NCBI GenBank assembly: GCA_035539855.1
Contig: DATLHO010000072.1
Coordinates: forward strand, 1-64,000
Length of the DNA stretch: 64,000 nucleotides
Direction: 5' to 3'
Source: DATLHO01 sp035539855
GTDB lineage: Bacteria; Bacteroidota; Ignavibacteria; OLB7
Part shown: piece after piece, positions 32,427-42,629 of the stretch
Layout: each line of letters opens with the position of its first letter
Position numbering within the stretch: the first letter of the stretch is position 1
Notes under the pieces: generated by a model
Databases searched by the model: none
What the model was told of the DNA's origin: nothing
What the model saw: only the letters and a program-made list of their open reading frames with translations
Program-made: the position numbers and the translations under genes

Positions 32427-35400
32427 ATGAGGATCCAGACCCTCTTCCGGGGCAGGACCGCACGCATGCTGCGTGCGGTGCCTGCGCTCCTTCTTCTGCT
32501 GTTCGCCTGTCAGGGCGCCATCGCACAGGGCATCACCCTCAGCCTCTCGAAATCCGCCGACGCGACCGTCGTCCCATCGGGACAGGCGTTCACCTACACG
32601 CTGACCTACACGTGGATGGGCGGCGCGCCGGGAACCATCGTCATCCGCGACACGATCCCCTCGAACCTGGTGGTCGTCAGCACGATCCCCGCGGCGGTCG
32701 TCAGCGGCAACATCGTGACGTTCACACTCACCGGTCTGACGACGAGCTCGACGACCGGCACCGTGCAGATCAACGTGAAGTTCCCCGCGGGAACGACCTG
32801 CAACGGCGCGCGCGCCTGCAACACCGCGTGGATCAGCATGCCCAACGGCACGACCGTCGGCAGCGGCGCCCCGGTCTGCGTCAGCGCGACGGCGCAGAAC
32901 AAGTGGACGATGGAGAAATCCCTCGTCGCCGGATGCGCGCTCGACGATGCGGTCATCTACCGGATCTGCGTCAGCAATCCCTCCGGCGGCGACATCGGCG
33001 GACTCAACCTCACGAGCGTGCAGCTCGCCGACGTGATCCCTCCCGGATCGATCGTCGATTCGGTCTGGGGCTCGTGGACGGGCTTCACCGGCACCGCGCC
33101 GAACATCACGCTCACCGGCGGACCGGGCACGCTGCCGGTGAACATGTACAACGTCTCGTACTGCGCGTACATCCGCGCCCGCTATCCGACCTCGGCCGGC
33201 TTCACCGTCGGCCAGACGGTCGTCGACACGGCGAAGGTCAGCTACAAGACGCCGTGCGACACGCTCAAGCCGGGACTCTTCATCGACACCGCCAAAGCGG
33301 TGCTGTGCGCGGCGAACCCGTCGGGACAGCTCTCGAAGTGGCTCTCGATCAACATGTACTTCCCGGCGAACAACCCCTGGTACTACCCGTCGTTCTCGCC
33401 CGGATGCTGCGGCACCTACACCCTCTGGTACAACAACACCGGCAACGTCTCGCAGCCGGGCTACGTGATGGAGGATCTCGTGCCGACGACGCTCGACGTC
33501 ACGTCGATCCAGACGAACGTGCCGGCGACGAACACGCCGGTGACGGTCGACGTCTTCTGCTGGAGCGGCGCGAGCTGCGGCACGGTGGCGTGCACGACCG
33601 TCACCTACACGACCGCCGGACTGCACACGATGACCAGCCTGCCGGCAAACGTCTGCCGCGTGCGCTGGACGTACGGCGGCTCGATCCAGCCGACGCAGAC
33701 GGTCTACAACTACCTCAACGTCTGCGCGCGCACCGCGAGCTTCGCTCCGCCGTTCACGCCGCTGACGGTCGGCCAGAACATCGTCAACACGGTCACCGCG
33801 CAGGCGAGCAACCTGCCGATCGTGACCGCGACGCACACCAAGCCGGTCGACTCGCTGCGACCGAAGATCCTCGCGACGAAGCTCTTCATGGGCAACGGCT
33901 GCCAGCCCGGATGCTCGCCACAGACGGCGGGACCATTCGTGCCCGGCAACATCGTCCGCTGGCGCATGGCCGTCGCGAACGTCGGCAACACCAACGCGAC
34001 GACGCTCTCGATCAACGACATGCTGCCGAGCGGATTCTCCTACGTCGGCAACCCGACCTACTGGTATGGTCCGTCCGGCTGGATGGCCAACGCGTGGACG
34101 CCGCCGTGCTGCTCGCTGACGACGTCGGTGCCGTCGCAGGTCGGCGGCACGATCACGACGCCGTCGCCGGGCGACACGAGCCTGACGTGGACGTTCCCGA
34201 CGCTGCCGTTCCGCTGTGACGGGACGGTCGAATACTTCGTCATCGAGTTCGACGTGCTCATCGGCACGAACCCTCCGGTTCCGCCCGGTCAGTACTTCAA
34301 CAACTTCACGATCGCCGCATCGAACCACGCGACGGTCACCAGCAACAACGCGCAGATCACCGTCAACGCGATCGCGCAGTTGACGCTCATCAAGGAGGTG
34401 CGACCGAAGAGCGGCTCGGCGGCGTTCTCGACCAACGCGATCCTCGCGCCCGGACAGCAGGCCGAATTCCGGCTCCGCCTGAAGAACAGCGGCAACCTGA
34501 CGCTGACGAACATCTGCCTGGTGGACATCCTACCGCACGTCAACGACATCGCCGTGATCGGCACGTCGACGACGTACTCGACGCGCGGCAGCCAGTTCGC
34601 GATGCCGGTGACATCGGCGGCGAACGTGACGGCGCCGGGCGGCTACACCGTCGGCTACAACTCCTCGGCGAACACGCAGAACCCGACACGCACGGCGATC
34701 TGCGCCGGCTTCTGCGGAACGATCGTCGATCCGACGAACGGGGTGCCGGCGCTGACGCCGGGAGCCTTCGGATCGTTCAGCGGCAGCACGTACTCGATCA
34801 CCGTGACCGGTGGCGCGAGCACGATTCCGCCGGGCGGCACGCTCGACGTCTTCGTCACCGGCACCGTGCCGGCGACCGCGACGCCGGGACAGCTCGCGTG
34901 CAACTCGTTCGCGGCGCAGGCCAAGCCGCTGGCGACGACGCAGTGCCTGCGCGTCGAGTCGCCGACGGCGTGTGTGCGCATCAGCGACAAGCCGACCGAG
35001 CCGCAGGGATGCGACAGGTTCTGGCTCGAGGGCAAGACCGACGAGTGCTGCCGGTACTCGTTCACGATGTCGAACGCGAACGGCGCGGCGGTGCAGTCGC
35101 TGGCGTACAACGTGCTGCCGATCGCCCCGGGCGTGACGCCGTCGGGAACGATCCAGGGGATCACGACGACGCCGTGCGTGGCGACGTCGACGGTGCCGGC
35201 GAGTCTCGTCGGCACGACCAGCGGCGTGCTCAACTTCTCGACGGCGTGCACGGGCGCGTCGCCGACGGCGGTGAACATCGCGGCGGCGTCGAACCTCGCC
35301 AGCGGCGAGATCTGCATCGAGCTCGTCGCGACGATCGTGCGCCAGGGACAGACCGTCGTCTGCCGCGACACGGTGTGCTTCCGCTGCGAGCGCTCGTCGC

Positions 35401-36473
35401 TGACGCGCTGCGACTCGATGTCGGTCAAGCCCTTCCCGTTCGTCGACCTCGACCTCAGCGGACGGACCTTCACGGTCTACAACCTGAAGAACCCCGTCTC
35501 GCCGATCTGCTCGGTGAAGATCGTCGTCGCGCCGCCTCCGTCGGGACCCGGCGTCAACGGCGGCGGTCTCTACGTCGACGGCGTCTGGAAGTCGTGGCCC
35601 TTCGGCACGTCCAACGGGTACACCGAGATCAAGTCGGTGCACGGACTGCCGGCCAACAACACCGTGCAGTTCAACCTCGGCATCGACTACACGATCGGCT
35701 GGGTCGGTACGGTGACGGTCACGGCCTATCACTGCGACGGCGATAGTTGCGAGATGAAGTACGGACCGTGGAAGGCGACGAAGAAGGAGATCATCCTCAT
35801 CGGCACGCCGGTGCCGATCCCGGAGATCGACTCGCTGCGGCTGCACCGCCTGCGCGTCGGGCGGCCGAAGTTCGGCAACCTCGTGCACACGGTGATCGGC
35901 AACTACGGACCGGAGGTCGGGCGCATCGTCGCGATCACCGGCGCGCGGATGCCATGCGACACCGCGGGCGACTGCGACGACACGAACCCCGACCTGGTCA
36001 CCGTGCGCGGCAGGACGTTCCGCGCCGAGTACACTGACAACGAGAAGATCGACACGCGCGAGCTGACGATCCTCTACACGGCGGCGAGCGCGCGGCGCCC
36101 GACGCTGGAGCTCGTGTACTTCGATGCGAATTCGGAGGAGATCGGACGCGACACGATCACGGTGACGGGCTCGGCGCTCGGCACCGACGACGACGAGGCC
36201 GTCACCGGCGCGCTCGGCGCGCTGCGTGCGCGGCCGAACCCGACGACCGGCCAGGCCGAGCTCGGCTTCACGCTCACGGCGGCCTCGACGGTCGACCTCG
36301 AGCTCGTCGACGGCCTCGGGCGAACCGTCGCGGTCCTCGCCTCGGGCGAGCGGCTGCCGGCCGGCGCGCACACGCGGCTCGCGGAGATGGCCGATCTGCC
36401 GAACGGCACCTACCTCGTCGTGCTCCGCATCAACGGAGTGCCGACGGGCATGCGACTGCAGCTCATGCGGTAG
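32427..36473 (+). CDS. large secreted DUF11-repeat protein with T9SS sorting domain
   Basis: A 1348-residue surface or secreted protein. I chose ATG 32427, preceded by a GAGGT site, because it opens a signal peptide (MRIQTLFRGRTARMLRAVPALLLLLFACQGAIAQ). The 31 in-frame residues upstream do not fit. The body consists of beta-sandwich repeats of the DUF11/conserved-repeat type ('TLSLSKSADATVVPSGQAFTYTLTYT', 'IVRWRMAVANVGNTNATTLSINDMLPSGFSY', 'EFRLRLKNSGNLTLTNICLVDILP'), unusually rich in Cys. The last 85 residues are a Por-type sorting domain starting at LRARPNPTTGQAELGFTL. It is probably an adhesin or matrix protein. A perfect 10-base-arm hairpin lies just inside the coding start (32457-32479). 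Confidence 0.9.
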   Translation: MRIQTLFRGRTARMLRAVPALLLLLFACQGAIAQGITLSLSKSADATVVPSGQAFTYTLTYTWMGGAPGTIVIRDTIPSNLVVVSTIPAAVVSGNIVTFTLTGLTTSSTTGTVQINVKFPAGTTCNGARACNTAWISMPNGTTVGSGAPVCVSATAQNKWTMEKSLVAGCALDDAVIYRICVSNPSGGDIGGLNLTSVQLADVIPPGSIVDSVWGSWTGFTGTAPNITLTGGPGTLPVNMYNVSYCAYIRARYPTSAGFTVGQTVVDTAKVSYKTPCDTLKPGLFIDTAKAVLCAANPSGQLSKWLSINMYFPANNPWYYPSFSPGCCGTYTLWYNNTGNVSQPGYVMEDLVPTTLDVTSIQTNVPATNTPVTVDVFCWSGASCGTVACTTVTYTTAGLHTMTSLPANVCRVRWTYGGSIQPTQTVYNYLNVCARTASFAPPFTPLTVGQNIVNTVTAQASNLPIVTATHTKPVDSLRPKILATKLFMGNGCQPGCSPQTAGPFVPGNIVRWRMAVANVGNTNATTLSINDMLPSGFSYVGNPTYWYGPSGWMANAWTPPCCSLTTSVPSQVGGTITTPSPGDTSLTWTFPTLPFRCDGTVEYFVIEFDVLIGTNPPVPPGQYFNNFTIAASNHATVTSNNAQITVNAIAQLTLIKEVRPKSGSAAFSTNAILAPGQQAEFRLRLKNSGNLTLTNICLVDILPHVNDIAVIGTSTTYSTRGSQFAMPVTSAANVTAPGGYTVGYNSSANTQNPTRTAICAGFCGTIVDPTNGVPALTPGAFGSFSGSTYSITVTGGASTIPPGGTLDVFVTGTVPATATPGQLACNSFAAQAKPLATTQCLRVESPTACVRISDKPTEPQGCDRFWLEGKTDECCRYSFTMSNANGAAVQSLAYNVLPIAPGVTPSGTIQGITTTPCVATSTVPASLVGTTSGVLNFSTACTGASPTAVNIAAASNLASGEICIELVATIVRQGQTVVCRDTVCFRCERSSLTRCDSMSVKPFPFVDLDLSGRTFTVYNLKNPVSPICSVKIVVAPPPSGPGVNGGGLYVDGVWKSWPFGTSNGYTEIKSVHGLPANNTVQFNLGIDYTIGWVGTVTVTAYHCDGDSCEMKYGPWKATKKEIILIGTPVPIPEIDSLRLHRLRVGRPKFGNLVHTVIGNYGPEVGRIVAITGARMPCDTAGDCDDTNPDLVTVRGRTFRAEYTDNEKIDTRELTILYTAASARRPTLELVYFDANSEEIGRDTITVTGSALGTDDDEAVTGALGALRARPNPTTGQAELGFTLTAASTVDLELVDGLGRTVAVLASGERLPAGAHTRLAEMADLPNGTYLVVLRINGVPTGMRLQLMR

Positions 36474-36493
36474 TCGCGCGGGATGAACGAACG

Positions 36494-36525
36494 AAGGGCG
36501 CGGAGGCTGTTGCTTCCGCGCCCTT
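36494..36525. terminator. bidirectional terminator
   Basis: Arms AAGGGCGCGGA (36494-36504) and TCCGCGCCCTT (36515-36525) with a 10-base loop, 21 bases past the adhesin stop and 39 bases past the stop of the convergent AhpD-like gene. Confidence 0.8.
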
Positions 36526-36563
36526 CTGCTATTGTGCCGCGCCGATGCGTCGGTCGTCCCGCA

Positions 36564-37127
36564 CTACGTCGCCGACGGGGCCGCAGTGGGCCCGTATCCT
36601 TCGGTCGCCAGCCGGGCGCCCATTGCCGCGTACGCGGGCGATCCCTCCGGCGGCGCCCAGGTGCCGAGCCCGTCGACGTAGCGATTGTACATGCAGAAGG
36701 CCGCCGCGACGAGCACCGCGTCATGGATCGCGACGTCGTCGGCGCCCGCGGCCCGCGCGCGCTCGATGTCCTCGAGCCGCACGTTGAGTCCGCCCTCGGC
36801 GACGCGTCCGGCGATCACCAGCAGCGCGCGCAGCTTCTCGTCGATTGGCGCGCCGTGAATGTCCGCGAGCACGGCGTCGACTGTCTCGGCCTCGTCGCCG
36901 AGGTGCGTGCGCGCCGACGCGGCGTGCGTCTGGCAGCAGAAGACGCACTCGTTGCGCCGCGAGACGTACGCGGCGATCGTCTCACGCTCGCCGGGCGTCA
37001 GCGGCGACGGGCCGCGAAGAATCGTCTCGGCAAGCGCGTTGAGCGGAGCCGCCGTCTGCGGGCGGAACGCGAGCAGCGCCGCGATGCCGGGGCGCTGCTC
37101 GTCGAGGGCGATGTATCGATGGGACAT
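36564..37127 (-). CDS. AhpD-like carboxymuconolactone decarboxylase family protein
   Basis: A 187-residue protein of the AhpD/peroxidase-related alkylhydroperoxidase family. The redox motif E-x11-C-x2-C-x3-H is intact (Glu49, Cys61, Cys64, His68 in CVFCCQTH). The second half (ALLVIAGRVAEGG...AGADDVAIHDAVLVAAAFCMYNRYVDGLG) repeats the helical fold and ends with the conserved NR(Y)V/DGLG segment. It would act in thiol-based peroxide defence. It is downstream of, and codirectional with, the DUF5916 gene (83-base gap), so the two may be co-transcribed. Confidence 0.92.
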   Translation of the reverse strand: MSHRYIALDEQRPGIAALLAFRPQTAAPLNALAETILRGPSPLTPGERETIAAYVSRRNECVFCCQTHAASARTHLGDEAETVDAVLADIHGAPIDEKLRALLVIAGRVAEGGLNVRLEDIERARAAGADDVAIHDAVLVAAAFCMYNRYVDGLGTWAPPEGSPAYAAMGARLATEGYGPTAAPSAT

Positions 37128-37210
37128 GATGTGCGGAGAGTTGGTTCGCGGTGTGACCGGTTACCCTCGTCGAGACTCTCCCGCGTTCGGATTGTCGCAA
37201 GCCGGCGTCG

Positions 37211-39841
37211 CTACGGGTTGAGCCAGTACGCCACCTTCAGGATCAGGATGTTGTCGTCGTCGGCGGCCAGCAGCCGGTCGAGATCGCGCCCGAGCCGCAT
37301 CGAGCCGAGCGTGTCGAAGTCGACGCGGTTGTGCGTCCAGACCAGGTAGAGAGTCGAGCCCGGCATGTACTCCCATCGCAGCACCGCGGTGCCGCGCAGC
37401 GACTTGTAGTTGAAGTCGGGATCGCGGAACGACAGCGCCGGCGCGCTGCCTTCACCGTCGGGATCGGCGGTGTAGACGCCGTCGGCATATGCGATCGTCG
37501 AGCTTCCCTCGCCGAAGACGTTGAAGTCGTAGCTCTTCGGCCGCGCGAGCTCCTTGAAGCCGACGTAGTCGCCGGTCGCGAGGAACGGCTGGGCGAACAC
37601 CTGCAGCGAGAGCTCCGGCGTGAAGGCCCAGTCGAGTCGGATCTCGGCGCTGAGCGTTCCCTGCGTCAGGTCGGCGAAGACGTAGCGCGCGCCGTACGTA
37701 GCGTCCATCGAGGGATCGACGCGCGTCGCGACGTAGCCCGCGCGCGTGTACTCGCGGCTCCAGTTCGGTCCGACCGAGATCTGCACCTGGTCGGCCGGGC
37801 GGAAGCTCAGCGTGAGGCCGGAGTAGAAGTTCCAGATCTCCTGCGGGCTGTTGCCGCCTCCACCGTAGGCCGAGAACGCGACCGGCTGTCGGAAGTCGCT
37901 GTTCATCGAGGCGTTGCCGAACCATCCCGCAGGTCCGTCGATCATCGGTCCGCCGCGCGTGCTGCGCGTGTCGTAGGTCAGCGGCGTGTAGTCGAGCGAT
38001 GCCTCGAATCCCCAGAAGTTCTCGAGCTGTCCGCCCACGCCGACGCCGTACGCCGCGTTGAGCGCGGTCCCGCCGAAGTCGTAGCTCTGATAGGCGTGCG
38101 CGTGCACGCTCTTCGAGCGGAAGATCCCGTCGGGCTCGAACCACAGGTAGTCGCCGTCGACCGACCAGTTGAGGTAGTCCGCGCGCCGGCTGTAGCCGAT
38201 GTCGTTCGTCTCGAAGCCCGGCGAGAGCGCGCCGATCGCGGCGCTCGTGCGGAGATTGCCCGAGCGCTTGGCGATGCGGACCCGACCGGCCCATCCCTCG
38301 AGCGAGGTCGCCGTCGGGTCGACGCCGAGGTGCGTCGCGTCGGGCTGCTGGAAGTAGCGCTGCGGCGCGAGCTGCAGTCCGGTGATCGCATCGCTCGATC
38401 CGGCGACGCTCGTCGCGCCGGCCCAGCCCGCGAGCGACCAGGCGCGCGACTCGTCGAGGAAGGTGTGCCCGTCGACGCCGACAGAGAACGCTCGCGACGG
38501 CAGCACCTCGCCGAGCGGGCCGCTCTCGGGCAGGTCGCGCACGGTGGCGGTGCCGAGCACGCCGATGCCCTGGGCGCCGCCGTTGAACTCACCGCGCGTG
38601 CGCAGGACGTTGTAGAACGTCAGCGGCTCGACCTCGTCGCTGAAGCGCACGCCGGCCGAATCGATGTCGACGAACTCGCGCTCGGTCGCCGCGCTGAGCA
38701 CGCCCAGCGACCACGCGTCGGCGACGCGCCCGGTGACCTTCGCCGCGCCGAGGATCGTCGTCCTGTCCTGCTGCTCGGCGAACCCGCGGTGCGTCGGCGA
38801 GCCCTGCGGCGGCCTTCCGATGCGCCGCGTGTAGAAGAAGTTGGGATTGAACCAGCCGTAGTTCCCGCCGGCTCCGCCGAAGGCGAAGAGCCCGCCGCCC
38901 TCGACGAAGAACGGCCGGCGCTCCTGGTAGAAATTCTCGAAGGCCGAGAGGTTGAGCACCGCGGGATCGACCTCGACCTGACCGAAGTCGGGATTGATCG
39001 TCGCGTCGAGTGTCATGCTCGAGCCGATGCCGAGCCGCAGGTCGGCGCCGGCATCGTAGAAGCCGTCGCTGCCCGTGTTGAACGGATCGTCGGGATGATG
39101 CTGCAGGAAGCGCCCGCCGCCGACGACGTACGGGATGACCTCGACCCGCGCCGGCGGCGCGATCCCGCCGAGACCGCGCAGCTCGGCGAAGCGCGAGACG
39201 TAGCCGTGCTCCTCGCGCGGCATCAGCTCGAAGTGATCCTCCTCGCCCGTGCGCCAGTTGAGCCGCCGGAAGTTGATCCCCCAGACCTGCTCGTCGCGGC
39301 GCTCGAAGCGGAGCTGCGAAAAGGGGATCCGCATCTCGACGGTCCATCCCCGTTCGTCGATCGCCACGCCTCGCTCCCAGATCCCGTCCCAGCTCGCGTC
39401 GAACTCGGTGTCGTCATAGAGAATGCCGTCGCCGATCGTGCCGACCGGATTGACCGAGAAGAACGAGCCGTTGCGACCGTCGCGATAGCCGTCGATGCCG
39501 ACCCAGAACCAGTCGGAGCGGATCTCGGCGTCGCGTCGCGCGAAGTTCGTAGCGATCGAGCCTGGCCGGCTGTCGTACAGGCGCGCGGCGATGTAGAGCG
39601 CGTCGTCGTCGTAGGCGACCCAGACCTCCGATCGCTCGGTCGCCGGCTCGCCAGTCTTCGGATCGAACTGCAGAAAGTCGCCCGCGCCGGGCGCGCTCCA
39701 CGCGCTCTCGGACAGCACGCCGTCGACGGTGATCGGCACGTCGACGCGGCGCGCCTCGATCGTGCGCGCGGCTCGCAGATCGCTCGCGCCGAGCGCCAGC
39801 AGAATGGTGGACACGAGGCAGGCGGAAGCGGTCGGTCTCAT
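37211..39841 (-). CDS. DUF5916 outer-membrane protein with CBM9-like N-terminus
   Basis: An 876-residue protein. The Met at 39841 opens a signal peptide (MRPTASACLVSTILLALGASDLRA); the longer frame that crosses the palindrome centre is not a natural start. Residues about 28-230 are a carbohydrate-binding family 9-like domain (ITVDGVLSESAWSAPGAGDFLQFDPKTGEPATERSEVWVAYDDDALYIAARLYD). The rest is DUF5916, with FGQVEVDPAVLNLSAFENFYQERRPFFVEG and many amphipathic strands, probably an outer-membrane beta-barrel ending in a terminal aromatic-containing strand. The function of the family is unsettled; a surface role in polymer handling is likely. Only 37 bases of upstream sequence exist before the palindrome centre. 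Confidence 0.92.
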   Translation of the reverse strand: MRPTASACLVSTILLALGASDLRAARTIEARRVDVPITVDGVLSESAWSAPGAGDFLQFDPKTGEPATERSEVWVAYDDDALYIAARLYDSRPGSIATNFARRDAEIRSDWFWVGIDGYRDGRNGSFFSVNPVGTIGDGILYDDTEFDASWDGIWERGVAIDERGWTVEMRIPFSQLRFERRDEQVWGINFRRLNWRTGEEDHFELMPREEHGYVSRFAELRGLGGIAPPARVEVIPYVVGGGRFLQHHPDDPFNTGSDGFYDAGADLRLGIGSSMTLDATINPDFGQVEVDPAVLNLSAFENFYQERRPFFVEGGGLFAFGGAGGNYGWFNPNFFYTRRIGRPPQGSPTHRGFAEQQDRTTILGAAKVTGRVADAWSLGVLSAATEREFVDIDSAGVRFSDEVEPLTFYNVLRTRGEFNGGAQGIGVLGTATVRDLPESGPLGEVLPSRAFSVGVDGHTFLDESRAWSLAGWAGATSVAGSSDAITGLQLAPQRYFQQPDATHLGVDPTATSLEGWAGRVRIAKRSGNLRTSAAIGALSPGFETNDIGYSRRADYLNWSVDGDYLWFEPDGIFRSKSVHAHAYQSYDFGGTALNAAYGVGVGGQLENFWGFEASLDYTPLTYDTRSTRGGPMIDGPAGWFGNASMNSDFRQPVAFSAYGGGGNSPQEIWNFYSGLTLSFRPADQVQISVGPNWSREYTRAGYVATRVDPSMDATYGARYVFADLTQGTLSAEIRLDWAFTPELSLQVFAQPFLATGDYVGFKELARPKSYDFNVFGEGSSTIAYADGVYTADPDGEGSAPALSFRDPDFNYKSLRGTAVLRWEYMPGSTLYLVWTHNRVDFDTLGSMRLGRDLDRLLAADDDNILILKVAYWLNP

Positions 39842-39915
39842 GGATGCTCTCGCTCGTCCATCGGCGCACGGAGCTCTCGAGAGCTCCGTGCGCCGATGGA
39901 CGAGCGAGAGCATCC
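39842..39915. other. palindrome centre between two facing copies of one start codon
   Basis: The 74 bases between the two mirrored start codons are wholly self-complementary, with symmetry between 39878 and 39879. A SD-like GCGAGAG precedes each ATG. No independent promoter sequence is present, so the true upstream region of the DUF5916 gene is missing from the contig. Confidence 0.9.
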
Positions 39916-42546
39916 ATGAGACCGACCGCTTCCGCCTGCCTCGTGTCCACCATTCTGCTGGCGCTCGGCGCGAGCGATCTGCGAGCCGCGCGCACGATCG
40001 AGGCGCGCCGCGTCGACGTGCCGATCACCGTCGACGGCGTGCTGTCCGAGAGCGCGTGGAGCGCGCCCGGCGCGGGCGACTTTCTGCAGTTCGATCCGAA
40101 GACTGGCGAGCCGGCGACCGAGCGATCGGAGGTCTGGGTCGCCTACGACGACGACGCGCTCTACATCGCCGCGCGCCTGTACGACAGCCGGCCAGGCTCG
40201 ATCGCTACGAACTTCGCGCGACGCGACGCCGAGATCCGCTCCGACTGGTTCTGGGTCGGCATCGACGGCTATCGCGACGGTCGCAACGGCTCGTTCTTCT
40301 CGGTCAATCCGGTCGGCACGATCGGCGACGGCATTCTCTATGACGACACCGAGTTCGACGCGAGCTGGGACGGGATCTGGGAGCGAGGCGTGGCGATCGA
40401 CGAACGGGGATGGACCGTCGAGATGCGGATCCCCTTTTCGCAGCTCCGCTTCGAGCGCCGCGACGAGCAGGTCTGGGGGATCAACTTCCGGCGGCTCAAC
40501 TGGCGCACGGGCGAGGAGGATCACTTCGAGCTGATGCCGCGCGAGGAGCACGGCTACGTCTCGCGCTTCGCCGAGCTGCGCGGTCTCGGCGGGATCGCGC
40601 CGCCGGCGCGGGTCGAGGTCATCCCGTACGTCGTCGGCGGCGGGCGCTTCCTGCAGCATCATCCCGACGATCCGTTCAACACGGGCAGCGACGGCTTCTA
40701 CGATGCCGGCGCCGACCTGCGGCTCGGCATCGGCTCGAGCATGACACTCGACGCGACGATCAATCCCGACTTCGGTCAGGTCGAGGTCGATCCCGCGGTG
40801 CTCAACCTCTCGGCCTTCGAGAATTTCTACCAGGAGCGCCGGCCGTTCTTCGTCGAGGGCGGCGGGCTCTTCGCCTTCGGCGGAGCCGGCGGGAACTACG
40901 GCTGGTTCAATCCCAACTTCTTCTACACGCGGCGCATCGGAAGGCCGCCGCAGGGCTCGCCGACGCACCGCGGGTTCGCCGAGCAGCAGGACAGGACGAC
41001 GATCCTCGGCGCGGCGAAGGTCACCGGGCGCGTCGCCGACGCGTGGTCGCTGGGCGTGCTCAGCGCGGCGACCGAGCGCGAGTTCGTCGACATCGATTCG
41101 GCCGGCGTGCGCTTCAGCGACGAGGTCGAGCCGCTGACGTTCTACAACGTCCTGCGCACGCGCGGTGAGTTCAACGGCGGCGCCCAGGGCATCGGCGTGC
41201 TCGGCACCGCCACCGTGCGCGACCTGCCCGAGAGCGGCCCGCTCGGCGAGGTGCTGCCGTCGCGAGCGTTCTCTGTCGGCGTCGACGGGCACACCTTCCT
41301 CGACGAGTCGCGCGCCTGGTCGCTCGCGGGCTGGGCCGGCGCGACGAGCGTCGCCGGATCGAGCGATGCGATCACCGGACTGCAGCTCGCGCCGCAGCGC
41401 TACTTCCAGCAGCCCGACGCGACGCACCTCGGCGTCGACCCGACGGCGACCTCGCTCGAGGGATGGGCCGGTCGGGTCCGCATCGCCAAGCGCTCGGGCA
41501 ATCTCCGCACGAGCGCCGCGATCGGCGCGCTCTCGCCGGGCTTCGAGACGAACGACATCGGCTACAGCCGGCGCGCGGACTACCTCAACTGGTCGGTCGA
41601 CGGCGACTACCTGTGGTTCGAGCCCGACGGGATCTTCCGCTCGAAGAGCGTGCACGCGCACGCCTATCAGAGCTACGACTTCGGCGGGACCGCGCTCAAC
41701 GCGGCGTACGGCGTCGGCGTGGGCGGACAGCTCGAGAACTTCTGGGGATTCGAGGCATCGCTCGACTACACGCCGCTGACCTACGACACGCGCAGCACGC
41801 GCGGCGGACCGATGATCGACGGACCTGCGGGATGGTTCGGCAACGCCTCGATGAACAGCGACTTCCGACAGCCGGTCGCGTTCTCGGCCTACGGTGGAGG
41901 CGGCAACAGCCCGCAGGAGATCTGGAACTTCTACTCCGGCCTCACGCTGAGCTTCCGCCCGGCCGACCAGGTGCAGATCTCGGTCGGACCGAACTGGAGC
42001 CGCGAGTACACGCGCGCGGGCTACGTCGCGACGCGCGTCGATCCCTCGATGGACGCTACGTACGGCGCGCGCTACGTCTTCGCCGACCTGACGCAGGGAA
42101 CGCTCAGCGCCGAGATCCGACTCGACTGGGCCTTCACGCCGGAGCTCTCGCTGCAGGTGTTCGCCCAGCCGTTCCTCGCGACCGGCGACTACGTCGGCTT
42201 CAAGGAGCTCGCGCGGCCGAAGAGCTACGACTTCAACGTCTTCGGCGAGGGAAGCTCGACGATCGCATATGCCGACGGCGTCTACACCGCCGATCCCGAC
42301 GGTGAAGGCAGCGCGCCGGCGCTGTCGTTCCGCGATCCCGACTTCAACTACAAGTCGCTGCGCGGCACCGCGGTGCTGCGATGGGAGTACATGCCGGGCT
42401 CGACTCTCTACCTGGTCTGGACGCACAACCGCGTCGACTTCGACACGCTCGGCTCGATGCGGCTCGGGCGCGATCTCGACCGGCTGCTGGCCGCCGACGA
42501 CGACAACATCCTGATCCTGAAGGTGGCGTACTGGCTCAACCCGTAG
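39916..42546 (+). CDS. DUF5916 outer-membrane protein (mirror copy)
   Basis: Exact mirror image of the gene at 37211-39841, with the same 876 residues, signal peptide, CBM9-like domain and DUF5916 barrel. It is probably the same locus read twice rather than a second gene. Confidence 0.85.
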   Translation: MRPTASACLVSTILLALGASDLRAARTIEARRVDVPITVDGVLSESAWSAPGAGDFLQFDPKTGEPATERSEVWVAYDDDALYIAARLYDSRPGSIATNFARRDAEIRSDWFWVGIDGYRDGRNGSFFSVNPVGTIGDGILYDDTEFDASWDGIWERGVAIDERGWTVEMRIPFSQLRFERRDEQVWGINFRRLNWRTGEEDHFELMPREEHGYVSRFAELRGLGGIAPPARVEVIPYVVGGGRFLQHHPDDPFNTGSDGFYDAGADLRLGIGSSMTLDATINPDFGQVEVDPAVLNLSAFENFYQERRPFFVEGGGLFAFGGAGGNYGWFNPNFFYTRRIGRPPQGSPTHRGFAEQQDRTTILGAAKVTGRVADAWSLGVLSAATEREFVDIDSAGVRFSDEVEPLTFYNVLRTRGEFNGGAQGIGVLGTATVRDLPESGPLGEVLPSRAFSVGVDGHTFLDESRAWSLAGWAGATSVAGSSDAITGLQLAPQRYFQQPDATHLGVDPTATSLEGWAGRVRIAKRSGNLRTSAAIGALSPGFETNDIGYSRRADYLNWSVDGDYLWFEPDGIFRSKSVHAHAYQSYDFGGTALNAAYGVGVGGQLENFWGFEASLDYTPLTYDTRSTRGGPMIDGPAGWFGNASMNSDFRQPVAFSAYGGGGNSPQEIWNFYSGLTLSFRPADQVQISVGPNWSREYTRAGYVATRVDPSMDATYGARYVFADLTQGTLSAEIRLDWAFTPELSLQVFAQPFLATGDYVGFKELARPKSYDFNVFGEGSSTIAYADGVYTADPDGEGSAPALSFRDPDFNYKSLRGTAVLRWEYMPGSTLYLVWTHNRVDFDTLGSMRLGRDLDRLLAADDDNILILKVAYWLNP

Positions 42547-42629
42547 CGACGCCGGCTTGCGACAATCCGAACGCGGGAGAGTCTCGACGAGGGTAACCGG
42601 TCACACCGCGAACCAACTCTCCGCACATC

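Noticed and set aside
32409..34328. Long minus-strand frame opposite the DUF11 adhesin gene
   Set aside because: Its composition is dominated by Arg, Asp, Val and His, typical of an antisense shadow of a high-GC gene, and the plus-strand gene has a signal peptide and sorting domain.
39842..39915. Long frame crossing the palindrome centre, which would extend the DUF5916 protein by 24 residues
   Set aside because: The extra residues derive from the mirrored arm and would precede a normal signal peptide, so the internal Met is the natural start.
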